A stretch of 64,000 nucleotides of DNA, taken from contig NZ_JAKLUA010000008.1 of the NCBI RefSeq assembly GCF_022012435.1, positions 1 through 64,000 on the forward strand, written 5' to 3'. The position numbers were made by a program, and so were the translations under genes. Shown in pieces: positions 1 through 8,989 of this stretch. The first letter of the stretch is position 1. Every line of letters begins with the position of its first letter. This DNA comes from Bradyrhizobium zhengyangense (GTDB lineage Bacteria > Pseudomonadota > Alphaproteobacteria > Rhizobiales > Xanthobacteraceae). The notes below the pieces were generated by a model. That model saw only the letters and a list, made by a program, of their open reading frames with translations. It was not told the DNA's origin and searched no databases.

Positions 1-425
1 GCCGACGGATTGGTCTCGCGGATGATGCGCTCGACCTCGTCGCCGGTGCCGACAGGCACGGTCGACTTCGTCACCACGACGGTGAAGCCGGAGAGCGACT
101 GCGCGATCTCTTTCGCGGCGGCGTAGACATAGGAGAGATCGGCATGACCGTCACCGCGGCGCGACGGCGTGCCGACCGCGATGAACACGGCGTCGGCATC
201 CGCAACCGGCTTGGACAGGTCGGTGGTGAAGCCGAGCCGCTTGGCCTTGACGTTGTTGGCGACCAGCTCGTCCAGGCCCGGCTCGTAGATCGGGATCTCG
301 CCACGATGCAGCGCTGCGATCTTCTTCTCGTCCTTGTCGACGCAGGTGACGTCGTGACCGAAATCCGCAAAGCAGGCCCCAGACACCAGTCCGACGTAGC
401 CTGTTCCGATCATCGCGATTCGCAT
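1..425 (-). CDS. ugd: UDP-glucose 6-dehydrogenase, N-terminal part (runs off left edge)
   Basis: The reverse strand from the ATG at 425 reads MRIAMIGTGYVGLVSGACFA, the Rossmann NAD-binding start (GxGYVGL) of the UDP-glucose/GDP-mannose dehydrogenase family, followed by DVTCVDKDEKK and YEPGLDELV. Only about 141 N-terminal residues are present; the catalytic Cys and the UDP-binding domain lie outside the window. The enzyme oxidises UDP-glucose to UDP-glucuronate for exopolysaccharide and LPS synthesis in the cytoplasm. UDP-glucose and GDP-mannose dehydrogenases are similar in this region, but the YEPGLDELV motif favours the UDP-glucose enzyme. Confidence 0.93.
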   Translation of the reverse strand, partial: MRIAMIGTGYVGLVSGACFADFGHDVTCVDKDEKKIAALHRGEIPIYEPGLDELVANNVKAKRLGFTTDLSKPVADADAVFIAVGTPSRRGDGHADLSYVYAAAKEIAQSLSGFTVVVTKSTVPVGTGDEVERIIRETNPS

Positions 426-619
426 GAAAATCCCTGCTCTGGCTTGGTTAACGAAACCCCGGATATAGGGCGGTTTAGCATTTTCTCGACAGAAGGAAAC
501 CGTCCGGACGCGAAAACCGGCATGCGAATTGTAGAAGTAAAGAAATCCTAAGCCACGGGGCTGCACACTGCCCCACGCCCGTACAGAACCGGGCGGAATA
601 CGCCTCGAAAAGGGACACC

Positions 620-1687
620 ATGGCATCACCAGGCACATCAGCCGCGAGCCGGGGACCTAGCGCCTCGCCCGCCGCGCGTGTCGACTGGGTCGACTACGCC
701 AAGGGTATCTGCATCATCATGGTCGTGATGATGCATTCGGTGCTGGGGGTCGAGCTCGCCGCCGGTGAACCCGGGTTCATGCATCTGCTCGTGGCCTTCG
801 CAAAGCCATTCCGGATGCCGGACTTCTTCCTGATATCTGGTCTGTTCCTGCCACTGGTGATCGATCGGGACTGGCGAACCTATCTCGACCGCAAGGTGGT
901 GCATTTCGCCTATTTTTATGTCGTCTGGGTGACAATCCAGTTCGGCTTCAAGGCCCCCGCCTTCGCGGCCGAAACCGGCTGGCGCGACGTCGGCCTGCTG
1001 TATCTGGAATCTTTCATCGAGCCGTTCGGCACGCTCTGGTTCATCTATCTGCTGCCGGTCTTCTTCGTTGTCACAAAACTGACACGGCGAATCCCCTCGG
1101 CCGCGATCTGGATCGTCGCAGCAGCGCTGGAGACGGCCCGCATCACGACAGGCTGGACCGCGATCGACGAGTTCTGCGCGCGCTTCGTCTATTTCTATTC
1201 CGGTTATCTGTTCGCGCCCTACGTGTTTGCACTGTCGGACCGCGCAAGAAGCCATCCCGCGCTTGCACTCGCGGCGCTCGCGACCTGGGCGCTGGTCAAT
1301 GCCGGCATCGTCGCATCAGGCGCCAGCGAGTGGAAGATCGTCTCGCTCCTGCTCGGCTTCGCCGGCGCCTGCGCCATCATCACATCAGGCACGCTGCTGG
1401 CGCGCGCTGGATGGTGCAATTTCCTGCGGTTCTGCGGCGAGCATTCGATCGTGATCTATCTCGCCTTCTTCCTGCCGATGGCGGCGACGCGAACGCTGCT
1501 GCTGCACACAGGCATCATTCCCGATATCGGCGCGATGTCGCTGATCGTCACCATCGTCGGCGTGCTCGGATCGCTCGCGATCTGGCAGATCGCGCTGCGA
1601 CTGCACGCCGACTTCCTGTTCGAGCGACCCGACGCATTCTGGATCGCGCCAAAGAAGGTCGGACCGGTGTTGCAGGCGGCGGAATAG
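620..1687 (+). CDS. Acyltransferase family 3 integral membrane protein
   Basis: This 355-residue protein starts with a disordered Ser/Ala/Pro stretch and then RVDWVDYAKGICIIMVVMMH, the N-terminal signature of acyltransferase_3 (OafA/NodX/OpgC-type) enzymes, including the helix-embedded His. About ten hydrophobic segments follow. Members transfer acyl groups (acetyl, succinyl) to periplasmic glycans, LPS or exopolysaccharide at the inner membrane. The acceptor cannot be told from sequence. It is divergent from ugd, which would fit a surface-polysaccharide role, but that is inference. The start at 620 is preceded by a weak AAGGGAC ribosome site. Confidence 0.85.
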   Translation: MASPGTSAASRGPSASPAARVDWVDYAKGICIIMVVMMHSVLGVELAAGEPGFMHLLVAFAKPFRMPDFFLISGLFLPLVIDRDWRTYLDRKVVHFAYFYVVWVTIQFGFKAPAFAAETGWRDVGLLYLESFIEPFGTLWFIYLLPVFFVVTKLTRRIPSAAIWIVAAALETARITTGWTAIDEFCARFVYFYSGYLFAPYVFALSDRARSHPALALAALATWALVNAGIVASGASEWKIVSLLLGFAGACAIITSGTLLARAGWCNFLRFCGEHSIVIYLAFFLPMAATRTLLLHTGIIPDIGAMSLIVTIVGVLGSLAIWQIALRLHADFLFERPDAFWIAPKKVGPVLQAAE

Positions 1688-1693
1688 ACCGCT

Positions 1694-2665
1694 TCAGGGG
1701 CGCAGATACAAAGCGCCCGTCGTCCGCCCGGCCTCGAGGTCGGCCTGAGCCCGCGCCGCGTCCTGCAAGCTGTAGGCTGTGCCGCCCACTTGCAGCACAC
1801 CATCGGTGATCGCGGCAAGCACCCGCTCGGCAGAACGGCGATACGCATCGGCATCGTTCATGTGCGCCATGACGCTCGGCCGCGCCAGCATCAGGCTCCG
1901 CCGCGGCCCGAGATCGTGAACATCGACCGATGGGATCGGCCCGGCCGACTGGCCAATACTGGCCACGACGCCGAAGGGCCGCACGCAGCCAAGCGTCTTC
2001 TGCAGCGTCGTCCCGCCGACGCCGTCATAGGCGACATCGACGCCGCGCCCGGCGGTGACATCGGCGATGGCTGCGGCAAAATCGGCATCCCGCCCAATGA
2101 TCACATGAGACGCACCGGCAGCGCGGGCGATCTCGGCCTTGGCCTGTGATCCGACGGTCCCGATCACGATCGCCCCTGTTACGCTGGCCCAGCGCGTCAG
2201 AAGCTGTCCGAGCCCTCCTGCGGCGCTATGGACGAGAATTGTCGTGCCGCCGCCAACCGGGAAAACACGATTGAGCAGCATGTCGGCCGTGATGCCCTTG
2301 ACGAACGCAGAGGCGACCGCCTCATCCGGAATGCCGGCGGGAAGCTTCACACAGCGCCAGGCCGGCAAATTGCGCTCGGACGCGTAGGCGCCGACCGGCG
2401 CACCCGCATAGGCGATGCGGTCGCCCACCTCGAGACCGGTCACTTCCGGCCCCAGCGCCGCAATGACGCCCACCGCCTCAACGCCTGGAATGCGCTCGGG
2501 TGGAAGCGCGTAGAGACCCTTGCGCTGATAAATGTCGATGGAATTCACACCGATTGCGGTCTGCTGCAACCGGATTTCGCCGCGGCCTGGCGGCGGCAGG
2601 TCTGCGCTCACCAGCTCGAGCTGGTCTACGCCGCCGGGGCTCTTCAATCTCACGAACACGGCCAT
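1694..2665 (-). CDS. Zinc-independent quinone oxidoreductase (MDR superfamily)
   Basis: A 323-residue NADPH:quinone reductase-like protein. It has a GroES-like N-terminal domain (GRGEIRLQQTAIGVNSIDIY, GVEAVGVI), a Rossmann domain with a GGLGQLL nucleotide-binding loop after ILVHSAAG, and the C-terminal GKTTGA-like ending AGRTTGALYLRP. No structural-zinc cysteine cluster is seen, so it belongs to the zinc-free QOR group that reduces quinones or enones with NADPH. The ATG at 2665 was chosen because it has a strong AGGAGGA site just upstream; the open frame runs much further without family similarity. It is divergent from a LysR regulator, which probably controls it. Confidence 0.9.
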   Translation of the reverse strand: MAVFVRLKSPGGVDQLELVSADLPPPGRGEIRLQQTAIGVNSIDIYQRKGLYALPPERIPGVEAVGVIAALGPEVTGLEVGDRIAYAGAPVGAYASERNLPAWRCVKLPAGIPDEAVASAFVKGITADMLLNRVFPVGGGTTILVHSAAGGLGQLLTRWASVTGAIVIGTVGSQAKAEIARAAGASHVIIGRDADFAAAIADVTAGRGVDVAYDGVGGTTLQKTLGCVRPFGVVASIGQSAGPIPSVDVHDLGPRRSLMLARPSVMAHMNDADAYRRSAERVLAAITDGVLQVGGTAYSLQDAARAQADLEAGRTTGALYLRP

Positions 2666-2744
2666 ATCGGGTCCTCCTGTCGATGACGGAGGGACTATGG
2701 AATGACGCCACAATCTGCGAAACTGCCCAAGATTGAGATCCTGA

Positions 2745-2760
2745 TGTGAGAATTCGCACA
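2745..2760. promoter_or_regulatory. Imperfect palindrome abutting the LysR start codon
   Basis: TGTGAGAATTCGCACA is a 16-base near-perfect inverted repeat (one symmetric mismatch pair) that ends one base before the LysR ATG, in the 96-bp divergent promoter region shared with the quinone oxidoreductase. LysR-type regulators commonly bind such sites for autoregulation. No Shine-Dalgarno sequence is visible for the LysR gene here. Function is inferred only from position and symmetry. Confidence 0.4.
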
Positions 2761-2761
2761 A

Positions 2762-3604
2762 ATGGACTGGACCGACCTGCAGCATTTCCTGGCACTCGCA
2801 CGCGAGGGCACCCTGTCCGCCGCGGCGAGGAGCCTCAACGTCGACCATGTCACCGTGGCCCGCCGCGTCGCTGCCCTGGAAGCATCCTTGTCGCTCAAGC
2901 TCGTTGACCGCAGGCCGCGCAGCTATGAACTCACAGAGAACGGCAAGCGCATCGCCAAGATCGGAGCTCCGATGGCCGAGACGGCATTTGCGGTTGAGCG
3001 CGCCGTGCAGGCTTCGAAGTCCGGGATCGGCGGCGAGATCACGATCAGCGCGCCACCTTCGCTGGCCAACGTCCTGATCGCGCCGAAGCTGATCCGGCTG
3101 CGACAACAGCATCCCGGCATCAGAATCAAGCTGATCGGCGAGAAGCGCACGGCCTCGCTCAACCGTCGCGAGGCGGATCTCGCGCTTCGGCTGTCGCGTC
3201 CGACGGAACCAGGGCTGATCGCGCGCAAGATCGGCTATTTCGAGTTCGCCCTCTATGGCTCGCCGGACTATCTGAAGAGGACGCCACCGCATGCTTTCGC
3301 ATTCGTCGCCTACGATTCCAGCATGGACGAAGCGCCTCAGCAGCGATGGCTGATGCGCTTCGCGGCATCGCGCGAGATCGTGCTTCGCACCAGCGATCTG
3401 GAGAACCAGGCGGCGGCCGCAAGGACGGGAATGGGTCTGGCGGCCTTGCCGAAATTCCTCGGCGAGGCGGATCCGCAGCTGGAACGTTATGACGTCGGCG
3501 GCCGTCCCGTCGGGCGCGAGGTCTGGCTGGTTGTCCATCGCGACCTGCGCCGCACGCCCACGATACGCGCTGTTGCAGGTTTCATCGAGGACTGCCTGGC
3601 CTGA
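2762..3604 (+). CDS. LysR family transcriptional regulator
   Basis: The 280-residue protein starts with MDWTDLQHFLALAREGTLSA, a LysR winged helix-turn-helix, continuing SLNVDHVTVARRVAALEASL. Residues about 90-280 form the periplasmic-binding-protein-like effector domain (ITISAPPSLANVLIAPKL). LysR proteins bind as tetramers and usually regulate the divergent neighbour, here the quinone oxidoreductase 96 bp away. The effector is unknown. The start has no clear ribosome site and may give a nearly leaderless message, but the HTH alignment supports it. Confidence 0.93.
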   Translation: MDWTDLQHFLALAREGTLSAAARSLNVDHVTVARRVAALEASLSLKLVDRRPRSYELTENGKRIAKIGAPMAETAFAVERAVQASKSGIGGEITISAPPSLANVLIAPKLIRLRQQHPGIRIKLIGEKRTASLNRREADLALRLSRPTEPGLIARKIGYFEFALYGSPDYLKRTPPHAFAFVAYDSSMDEAPQQRWLMRFAASREIVLRTSDLENQAAAARTGMGLAALPKFLGEADPQLERYDVGGRPVGREVWLVVHRDLRRTPTIRAVAGFIEDCLA

Positions 3605-3685
3605 GGCCACGATTTGCTGTGCGAGTCGGCAAAATAGCGATCCGCCGAGGCTGTCTTTTGCCGCAAAAATTCATACATTGCGGCC

Positions 3686-6600
3686 ATGCCCAAGAGCTCC
3701 CAAACGACATCCCCGAAGACCTCCGCCAAAGCCGACACCAAGCCCACTGCTGCGACAGCTGCTGCCAAACCGGTCGCGGCCAAGGCGGCCGGCAAAGGCG
3801 ACCATATCTTCCTGGTCGATGGTTCCGGCTACATCTTCCGCGCCTATCACGCATTGCCGCCGCTGAACCGCAAGTCCGACGGCTTGCAGGTCAATGCCGT
3901 GCTCGGCTTCTGCAACATGCTGTGGAAGCTTTTGCGTGACATGCCGGCCGACAACCGGCCGACGCATCTGGCGATCGTGTTCGACAAGTCGGAAGTCACC
4001 TTCCGCAACAAGATCTATCCCGAGTACAAGGCGCACCGGCCGCCGGCGCCTGACGATCTGATCCCGCAATTTGCCCTGATCCGCGAGGCCGTGCGCGCCT
4101 TCGACCTCCCCTGCCTGGAACAAGGCGGCTTCGAGGCGGACGACCTGATCGCCACTTATGCGCGGCAGGCGAGCGAACGCGGCGCCACCACGACCATCGT
4201 GTCCTCCGACAAGGATCTGATGCAGCTCGTGAACGACAAGATCGTCATGTACGACACCATGAAGGATCGTCGCATCGGCATCCCTGAAGTGATCGAGAAA
4301 TTCGGCGTGCCGCCGGAGAAGGTGGTTGAAGTTCAGGCGCTGGCCGGCGATTCCACCGACAACGTGCCCGGCGTGCCCGGCATCGGTATCAAGACCGCGG
4401 CGCAGCTGATCGTCGAATATGGCGATCTCGAACAGCTCCTGTTCCGCGCCACCGAGATCAAGCAGCCGAAGCGCCGCGAAGCGCTGATCGAGAATGCCGA
4501 CAAGGCGCGGATCTCGCGCCAACTCGTCCTGCTCGACGACAAGGTCGACCTTGAGGTGCCGCTCGACGACCTCGCCGTCCACGAGCCCGATGCGCGCAAG
4601 CTGATCGCCTTCCTGAAGGCCATGGAATTCACGACGCTGACGCGCCGCGTCGCCGACTATTCGCAGATCGATCCCGCCAATATCGATGCTGATGCCTCGA
4701 ACAGCAGCGGCGCGAGAGGTGGCGACGCAGCGAAGGCTAAACCGAGCGAAACCTCCGGCGATCTGTTCGCAGCTCCAGTTGCCATCGCAAAGGGCGGCGA
4801 CAAGGGCGACAAATCGGCGAGCCTCAAGGGCGCACCGATCTCGCTCGCCGCCTCGCGCGAGGAAGCGCTGCGCAAGCTTCCGGTTGACCGAGCCAAGTAC
4901 GAAACGATCAAATCGCTGAAAGAGCTCAACGCCTTCATCGCACGCATCCATGATTCCGGCCATGTCGCGATCGAGATCAAGGCCAATTCGATCGATCCCA
5001 TGCAGGCCGATCTCTGCGGCGTGGCGCTGGCGCTGGCACCGAACGAGGCCTGCTATGTGCCGCTGGCACACAAGCAGTCCGGCGGCGGCGCCGGACTGTT
5101 CGACGCCGGCCTCGCGCCGGATCAGGTCAAGCACACCGATGCAATCGAGGCGCTGCGACCGGTGCTTGAATCAGCCGGCATCATCAAGATCGGCTTCGAC
5201 GTCAAATTCGCCGCCGTGATGCTGGCGCAGCACGGCATCACCCTGCGCAACGCCGACGATGCGCAGTTGATCTCCTATGTTCTCGATGCCGGCCGCGGCT
5301 CGCACGCGCTGGAATCGCTGTCCGAGCGCTGGTTCGGCCACGCCATGCTGAAGGAGAGCGAGCTGCTCGGCGGCGGCAAGAGCAAGATCACCTTCGATCA
5401 GGTGCCGATCGACAAGGCAGCGCCGCTGTCGGCAGAGGGCGCCGACATCGCCTTGCGGGTCTGGCGCGTGCTGAAGCCGCGCCTCGTCGCAGAACACATG
5501 AACACGGTTTACGAAACGCTGGAGCGGCCGCTGGTCTCGGTGCTCGCACGCATGGAGCGTCGCGGCATCTCGATCGACCGCCAGGTGCTGTCGCGTCTAT
5601 CAGGCGACTTTGCCCAGACTGCCGCGCGCGTCGAGGCCGAGATCCAGGAGATCGCCGGCGAGCCCGTCAATGTCGGCAGCCCCAAGCAGATCGGCGACAT
5701 CCTGTTCGGCAAGATGGGCCTGCCAGGTGGCACCAAGACCAAGACCGGCGCGTGGTCGACCACGGCGCAGGTGCTCGACGAGCTCGCCGAGCAGGGCCAT
5801 GATTTTCCGCGGAAGATCTTGGAGTGGCGCCAGGTCTCGAAGCTGAAATCGACCTATACCGATGCACTGCCGACCTATGTCAATCCGCAGACCCATCGCG
5901 TGCACACGACCTACGCGCTGGCCGCGACCACCACGGGCCGGCTGTCGTCGAACGAGCCGAACCTTCAGAACATCCCTGTACGCACCGAGGACGGCCGAAA
6001 AATTCGCCGCGCCTTCATTGCGACACCCGGACACAAGCTGGTCTCCGCCGACTATTCGCAGATCGAATTGCGCCTGCTGGCGGAGATCGCGGACATTCCC
6101 GTGCTGAAGCAGGCATTCAAGGACGGCCTCGACATCCACGCGATGACGGCGTCGGAAATGTTCGGCGTGCCGATCAAGGGCATGCCGAGCGAAATCCGCC
6201 GCCGCGCCAAGGCGATCAATTTCGGCATCATCTACGGCATCTCCGCGTTCGGCCTCGCCAACCAGCTCGGCATCGCCCGCGAAGAGGCTTCGGCCTACAT
6301 CAAGAAGTATTTTGAGCGCTTCCCCGGCATCCGCGCCTATATGGACGAGACGCGCGACTTCTGCCGAAGCCACGGCTACGTCACCACGCTGTTCGGCCGC
6401 AAGTGCCACTACCCTGATATCAAGGCGTCCAACGCCTCGGTGCGCGCCTTCAATGAGCGCGCGGCGATCAACGCCCGGCTTCAAGGCACCGCCGCCGACA
6501 TCATTCGCCGCGCCATGACGCGCGTCGAGGACGCGCTCGCCGAGAAGAAGCTCTCGGCGCAGATGCTGCTCCAGGTGCATGACGAATTGATCTTCGAGGT

Positions 6601-6736
6601 GCCGGACGCGGAGGTCGAGAAGACGCTTCCCGTCGTCCAGCACGTGATGCAGGACGCGCCGTTCCCGGCCGTGCTGCTGTCGGTGCCGCTGCATGTGGAC
6701 GCGCGCGCGGCGAAGAACTGGGACGAGGCGCACTGA
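3686..6736 (+). CDS. polA: DNA polymerase I
   Basis: A 1016-residue family A polymerase. A low-complexity Ala/Lys N-tail precedes the 5'-3' exonuclease domain (about residues 33-320: FLVDGSGYIFRAYHALPP, FDKSEVTFRNKIYPEYKAHR). A linker of about 70 residues and a 3'-5' exonuclease-like domain (about 410-600) follow. The polymerase domain has motif A DYSQIELRLLAEI, motif B RRRAKAINFGIIYG and motif C LLQVHDELIFEVP, all intact. By my alignment to the E. coli enzyme the four metal-binding acids of the 3'-5' exonuclease are replaced (IEIK for FDTE, KFAA for KYDR, AEGAD for AEDAD), so proofreading is probably absent. The role is Okazaki-fragment processing and repair. It lies 10 bp upstream of an FMN reductase gene. 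Confidence 0.97.
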   Translation: MPKSSQTTSPKTSAKADTKPTAATAAAKPVAAKAAGKGDHIFLVDGSGYIFRAYHALPPLNRKSDGLQVNAVLGFCNMLWKLLRDMPADNRPTHLAIVFDKSEVTFRNKIYPEYKAHRPPAPDDLIPQFALIREAVRAFDLPCLEQGGFEADDLIATYARQASERGATTTIVSSDKDLMQLVNDKIVMYDTMKDRRIGIPEVIEKFGVPPEKVVEVQALAGDSTDNVPGVPGIGIKTAAQLIVEYGDLEQLLFRATEIKQPKRREALIENADKARISRQLVLLDDKVDLEVPLDDLAVHEPDARKLIAFLKAMEFTTLTRRVADYSQIDPANIDADASNSSGARGGDAAKAKPSETSGDLFAAPVAIAKGGDKGDKSASLKGAPISLAASREEALRKLPVDRAKYETIKSLKELNAFIARIHDSGHVAIEIKANSIDPMQADLCGVALALAPNEACYVPLAHKQSGGGAGLFDAGLAPDQVKHTDAIEALRPVLESAGIIKIGFDVKFAAVMLAQHGITLRNADDAQLISYVLDAGRGSHALESLSERWFGHAMLKESELLGGGKSKITFDQVPIDKAAPLSAEGADIALRVWRVLKPRLVAEHMNTVYETLERPLVSVLARMERRGISIDRQVLSRLSGDFAQTAARVEAEIQEIAGEPVNVGSPKQIGDILFGKMGLPGGTKTKTGAWSTTAQVLDELAEQGHDFPRKILEWRQVSKLKSTYTDALPTYVNPQTHRVHTTYALAATTTGRLSSNEPNLQNIPVRTEDGRKIRRAFIATPGHKLVSADYSQIELRLLAEIADIPVLKQAFKDGLDIHAMTASEMFGVPIKGMPSEIRRRAKAINFGIIYGISAFGLANQLGIAREEASAYIKKYFERFPGIRAYMDETRDFCRSHGYVTTLFGRKCHYPDIKASNASVRAFNERAAINARLQGTAADIIRRAMTRVEDALAEKKLSAQMLLQVHDELIFEVPDAEVEKTLPVVQHVMQDAPFPAVLLSVPLHVDARAAKNWDEAH

Positions 6737-6746
6737 CGGCCATCCC

Positions 6747-7286
6747 ATGAAGATCGCAGCCATCTCCGGAAGCCTGCGGGCCGGTTCGAGCAATACAGCC
6801 GTGTTGCGCGCAGCCGCGCAGCTTGCCCCTGCTGGCGTCGAGGTGATCCTGTTCGAGGGAATTGCCGGCCTGCCTTTCTTCAATCCGGATCTCGATGGCG
6901 ACGATGTGCCTGCGCCTGTCGGCGCGATGCGGGAGCTGATCGGACGCGTCGACGGGCTCCTGATCTCGAGTCCCGAATATGCCCGCGGCGTCGCGGGCGT
7001 ATTGAAGAACGCGCTCGACTGGCTGGTGGGGAGTCATGAATTCCCTGACAAGCCCGTCGCGCTGATCAACACCTCACCGCGCGCAACGCACGCGCTGGCC
7101 GCCCTGACGCTGACGCTGGAGACGATGTCGGCGCGGCTCGCCACGGAGGCCTGCGTGACCCTGCCGCTGCTGGGCGGCGCCTGGGACGAACATGGCATCG
7201 CCGCCGATCCTGTCCTCGCGGAGCCTTTACGTTTGGCGGTGGAGCGCTTCGCTGCGTTTATCCGCACCGCGCAGGCGGGGACGTAG
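6747..7286 (+). CDS. NADPH-dependent FMN reductase family protein
   Basis: A 179-residue flavodoxin-fold protein beginning MKIAAISGSLRAGSSNTAVL, the phosphate-binding loop (GSxRxxS) of the NADPH-dependent FMN reductase / chromate reductase family, with SPEYARGVAGVLKNALDW as the second signature. These enzymes reduce FMN, quinones or azo and chromate compounds. The ATG at 6747 is the family-conserved start. It follows polA by 10 bp and may be cotranscribed. The exact substrate is unknown. Confidence 0.9.
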   Translation: MKIAAISGSLRAGSSNTAVLRAAAQLAPAGVEVILFEGIAGLPFFNPDLDGDDVPAPVGAMRELIGRVDGLLISSPEYARGVAGVLKNALDWLVGSHEFPDKPVALINTSPRATHALAALTLTLETMSARLATEACVTLPLLGGAWDEHGIAADPVLAEPLRLAVERFAAFIRTAQAGT

Positions 7287-7377
7287 AACCGAACCGAATT
7301 GTCCTCCGTGCAATTGCGCGATGGCCGCGCGGTCCCGCGCCTATTAGAACCGCTGCATCTCCCGCACCGGTTCAGCC

Positions 7378-8013
7378 ATGCCCCACACCTCCGCTCTGCT
7401 CGGCTTCGCCCTCGTCTGCCTCGGTCTCGTGCTCACGCCTGGGCCGAACATGATCTATCTGATCTCGCGCTCGATCACGCAGGGACCGGCGGCCGGCATC
7501 GTCTCGCTCGGCGGCGTTGCGCTGGGCTTCGTGTTCTACATGCTGTGTGCGGCGTTCGGCATTACGGCGCTGTTGCTCGCCATTCCCTTCGCCTATGACG
7601 CGCTGCGCTTTGCCGGCGCCGGCTACATGCTCTGGCTGGCCTGGCAGGCGGTGAAGCCGGGCGGCCGCTCGCCGTTCCAGGTGAAGCAGCTCGCGATCGA
7701 CAGCCCGCCCAAATTGTTCACGATGGGGCTCGTCACCAATCTGCTCAATCCGAAGATCGCGATGCTGTATCTCGCTCTGCTGCCACAGTTCATCGACCCC
7801 ACGGCCGGCAGCGTGCTGACCCAGTCGGTGGCGCTGGGCGCGATCCAGATCGCGATCAGCGTCAGCGTCAATGCGATCATCGCGCTCGCGGCCGGATCGA
7901 TCGCGCTGTTCCTGGCGAGCCGGCCGAGCTGGATGCTGGTCCAGCGCTGGCTGATGGGCACCGTGCTGGCGGGCCTTGCCGTGCGGATGGCCGTGGAAGC
8001 GAAGAAGGTGTGA
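7378..8013 (+). CDS. LysE/RhtB family amino-acid exporter
   Basis: A 211-residue membrane protein with about six hydrophobic helices. It shows the family signature LVLTPGPNMIYLISRSITQG near residue 20 and LVTNLLNPKIAMLYLALLPQ in the middle, typical of LysE/RhtB translocators that export amino acids such as homoserine, threonine or lysine by proton exchange. The ATG at 7378 follows a short leader region. Downstream is an intergenic palindromic repeat and a convergent GST gene. The substrate cannot be assigned. Confidence 0.92.
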   Translation: MPHTSALLGFALVCLGLVLTPGPNMIYLISRSITQGPAAGIVSLGGVALGFVFYMLCAAFGITALLLAIPFAYDALRFAGAGYMLWLAWQAVKPGGRSPFQVKQLAIDSPPKLFTMGLVTNLLNPKIAMLYLALLPQFIDPTAGSVLTQSVALGAIQIAISVSVNAIIALAAGSIALFLASRPSWMLVQRWLMGTVLAGLAVRMAVEAKKV

Positions 8014-8017
8014 TCTT

Positions 8018-8154
8018 CACCTCTCCCCGCCTGCGGGGAGAGGTCGGATTGCGGAGCAATCCGGGTGAGGGGGCACAGGTCTCACGGGCATCTCATCTGC
8101 GGAGACAGGCCCCCACACCCCAACCCTCTCCCCGTAACAACGGGGAGAGAGAGA
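8018..8154. repeat. Intergenic palindromic repeat, family A (copy 1)
   Basis: Starts with a hairpin (CTCTCCCCGC-CTGCGGGGAGAG) and ends with a second hairpin (CCCTCTCCCCGT-AACAACGGGGAGAG). The interior has GGGTGAGGGGGC and a complementary GCCCCCACACCCC. A second copy in opposite orientation occurs at 45622-45761. It lies between the convergent lysE-like and gst genes and could act as a bidirectional transcript end. This resembles the abundant REP/RPE-type elements of Bradyrhizobium. Confidence 0.75.
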
Positions 8155-8163
8155 AGAGAAGCC

Positions 8164-8790
8164 TCAATCCAGCTTCGCCTCCATCCCCCGCTTCACGGCC
8201 GGACGCGCCATCAGCGTCTCGTACCAGCGCTTGACGTTGGGGAAATCGGCCAGATCCACCTTGTGGCGGGGATGGCGCCAGGCCCACCCGAGGATGGCGA
8301 AATCGGCGACCGAGAGGTTGCCGGCGACGAACTCGCGGCTATCGAGGCGACGGTCGAGCACGCCGTAAAGCCGGCGGGTCTCCGCCATGTAGCGCTTGAG
8401 CCCATAGGCGCGGTCCTGCTCGTTCTCGAGCGCAATGAAATGATGCACCTGGCCGGGCATCGGGCCAAAGCCGCCCATCTGCCACATCAGCCATTCGTAG
8501 ACCGGAATGCGCTCGCCAAGCGATTTGGGCAGGAATTTGCCGGTCTTTTCGCCGAGATAGAGCAGGATCGCGCCGGATTCGAAGATGCTGACCGGCTTGC
8601 CGTCCGGGCCCTCCGGGTCGAGGATCGCGGGGATCTTGTTGTTGGGGGACAGTTTGAGGAACCCGGGCGCCATCTGCTCGCCCTTGGTGATGTTCACCGG
8701 AACCACCTTGTAGGGCAGCCCCATTTCCTCCAGCGCGACCGAGATTTTGCGGCCGTTCGGCGTGTTCCAGGTGTGCAGCTCGATGGTCAT
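8164..8790 (-). CDS. Glutathione S-transferase family protein (YghU/Ure2p-like)
   Basis: The 208-residue protein has an N-terminal thioredoxin-fold domain starting MTIELHTWNTPNGRKISVAL; the NTPNGRK motif is typical of the Nu-class/YghU group that binds two glutathiones and acts as a disulfide-bond reductase. Glutathione-binding residues IPAILD and FESGAILLYL are present. The helical C-terminal domain follows (residues about 90-208). It acts in the cytoplasm in redox or detoxification. It is convergent with the LysE exporter across a palindromic repeat. Confidence 0.92.
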   Translation of the reverse strand: MTIELHTWNTPNGRKISVALEEMGLPYKVVPVNITKGEQMAPGFLKLSPNNKIPAILDPEGPDGKPVSIFESGAILLYLGEKTGKFLPKSLGERIPVYEWLMWQMGGFGPMPGQVHHFIALENEQDRAYGLKRYMAETRRLYGVLDRRLDSREFVAGNLSVADFAILGWAWRHPRHKVDLADFPNVKRWYETLMARPAVKRGMEAKLD

Positions 8791-8989
8791 TTGCCTGTTT
8801 CCTTACCCGGTTTCTTGCCCAGTTTCTTGCCCGCGATATCGGGCATCCACCTACTCCAGGAGCTTGCACCCCCACAACCGGCGGAGCGGGATGGCCGATC
8901 CCTGTTGACGGTAGACACCCCCACTGGAATGTCGTGGCGGTCGCGGATAAATTCCGCCACCTCTCAAAAACGCTGTTCGAGGGACCACC

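Noticed and set aside
638-1255. Long minus-strand open frame opposite the acyltransferase
   Set aside because: It is a shadow of the plus-strand gene: Arg/Asp/Gln/Glu-rich composition, no family motif, and the plus strand has a clear membrane protein.
1694-3610. Quinone oxidoreductase read as a 638-residue protein
   Set aside because: The upstream half is antisense to the LysR gene; a strong AGGAGGA site and the family start fix the ATG at 2665.
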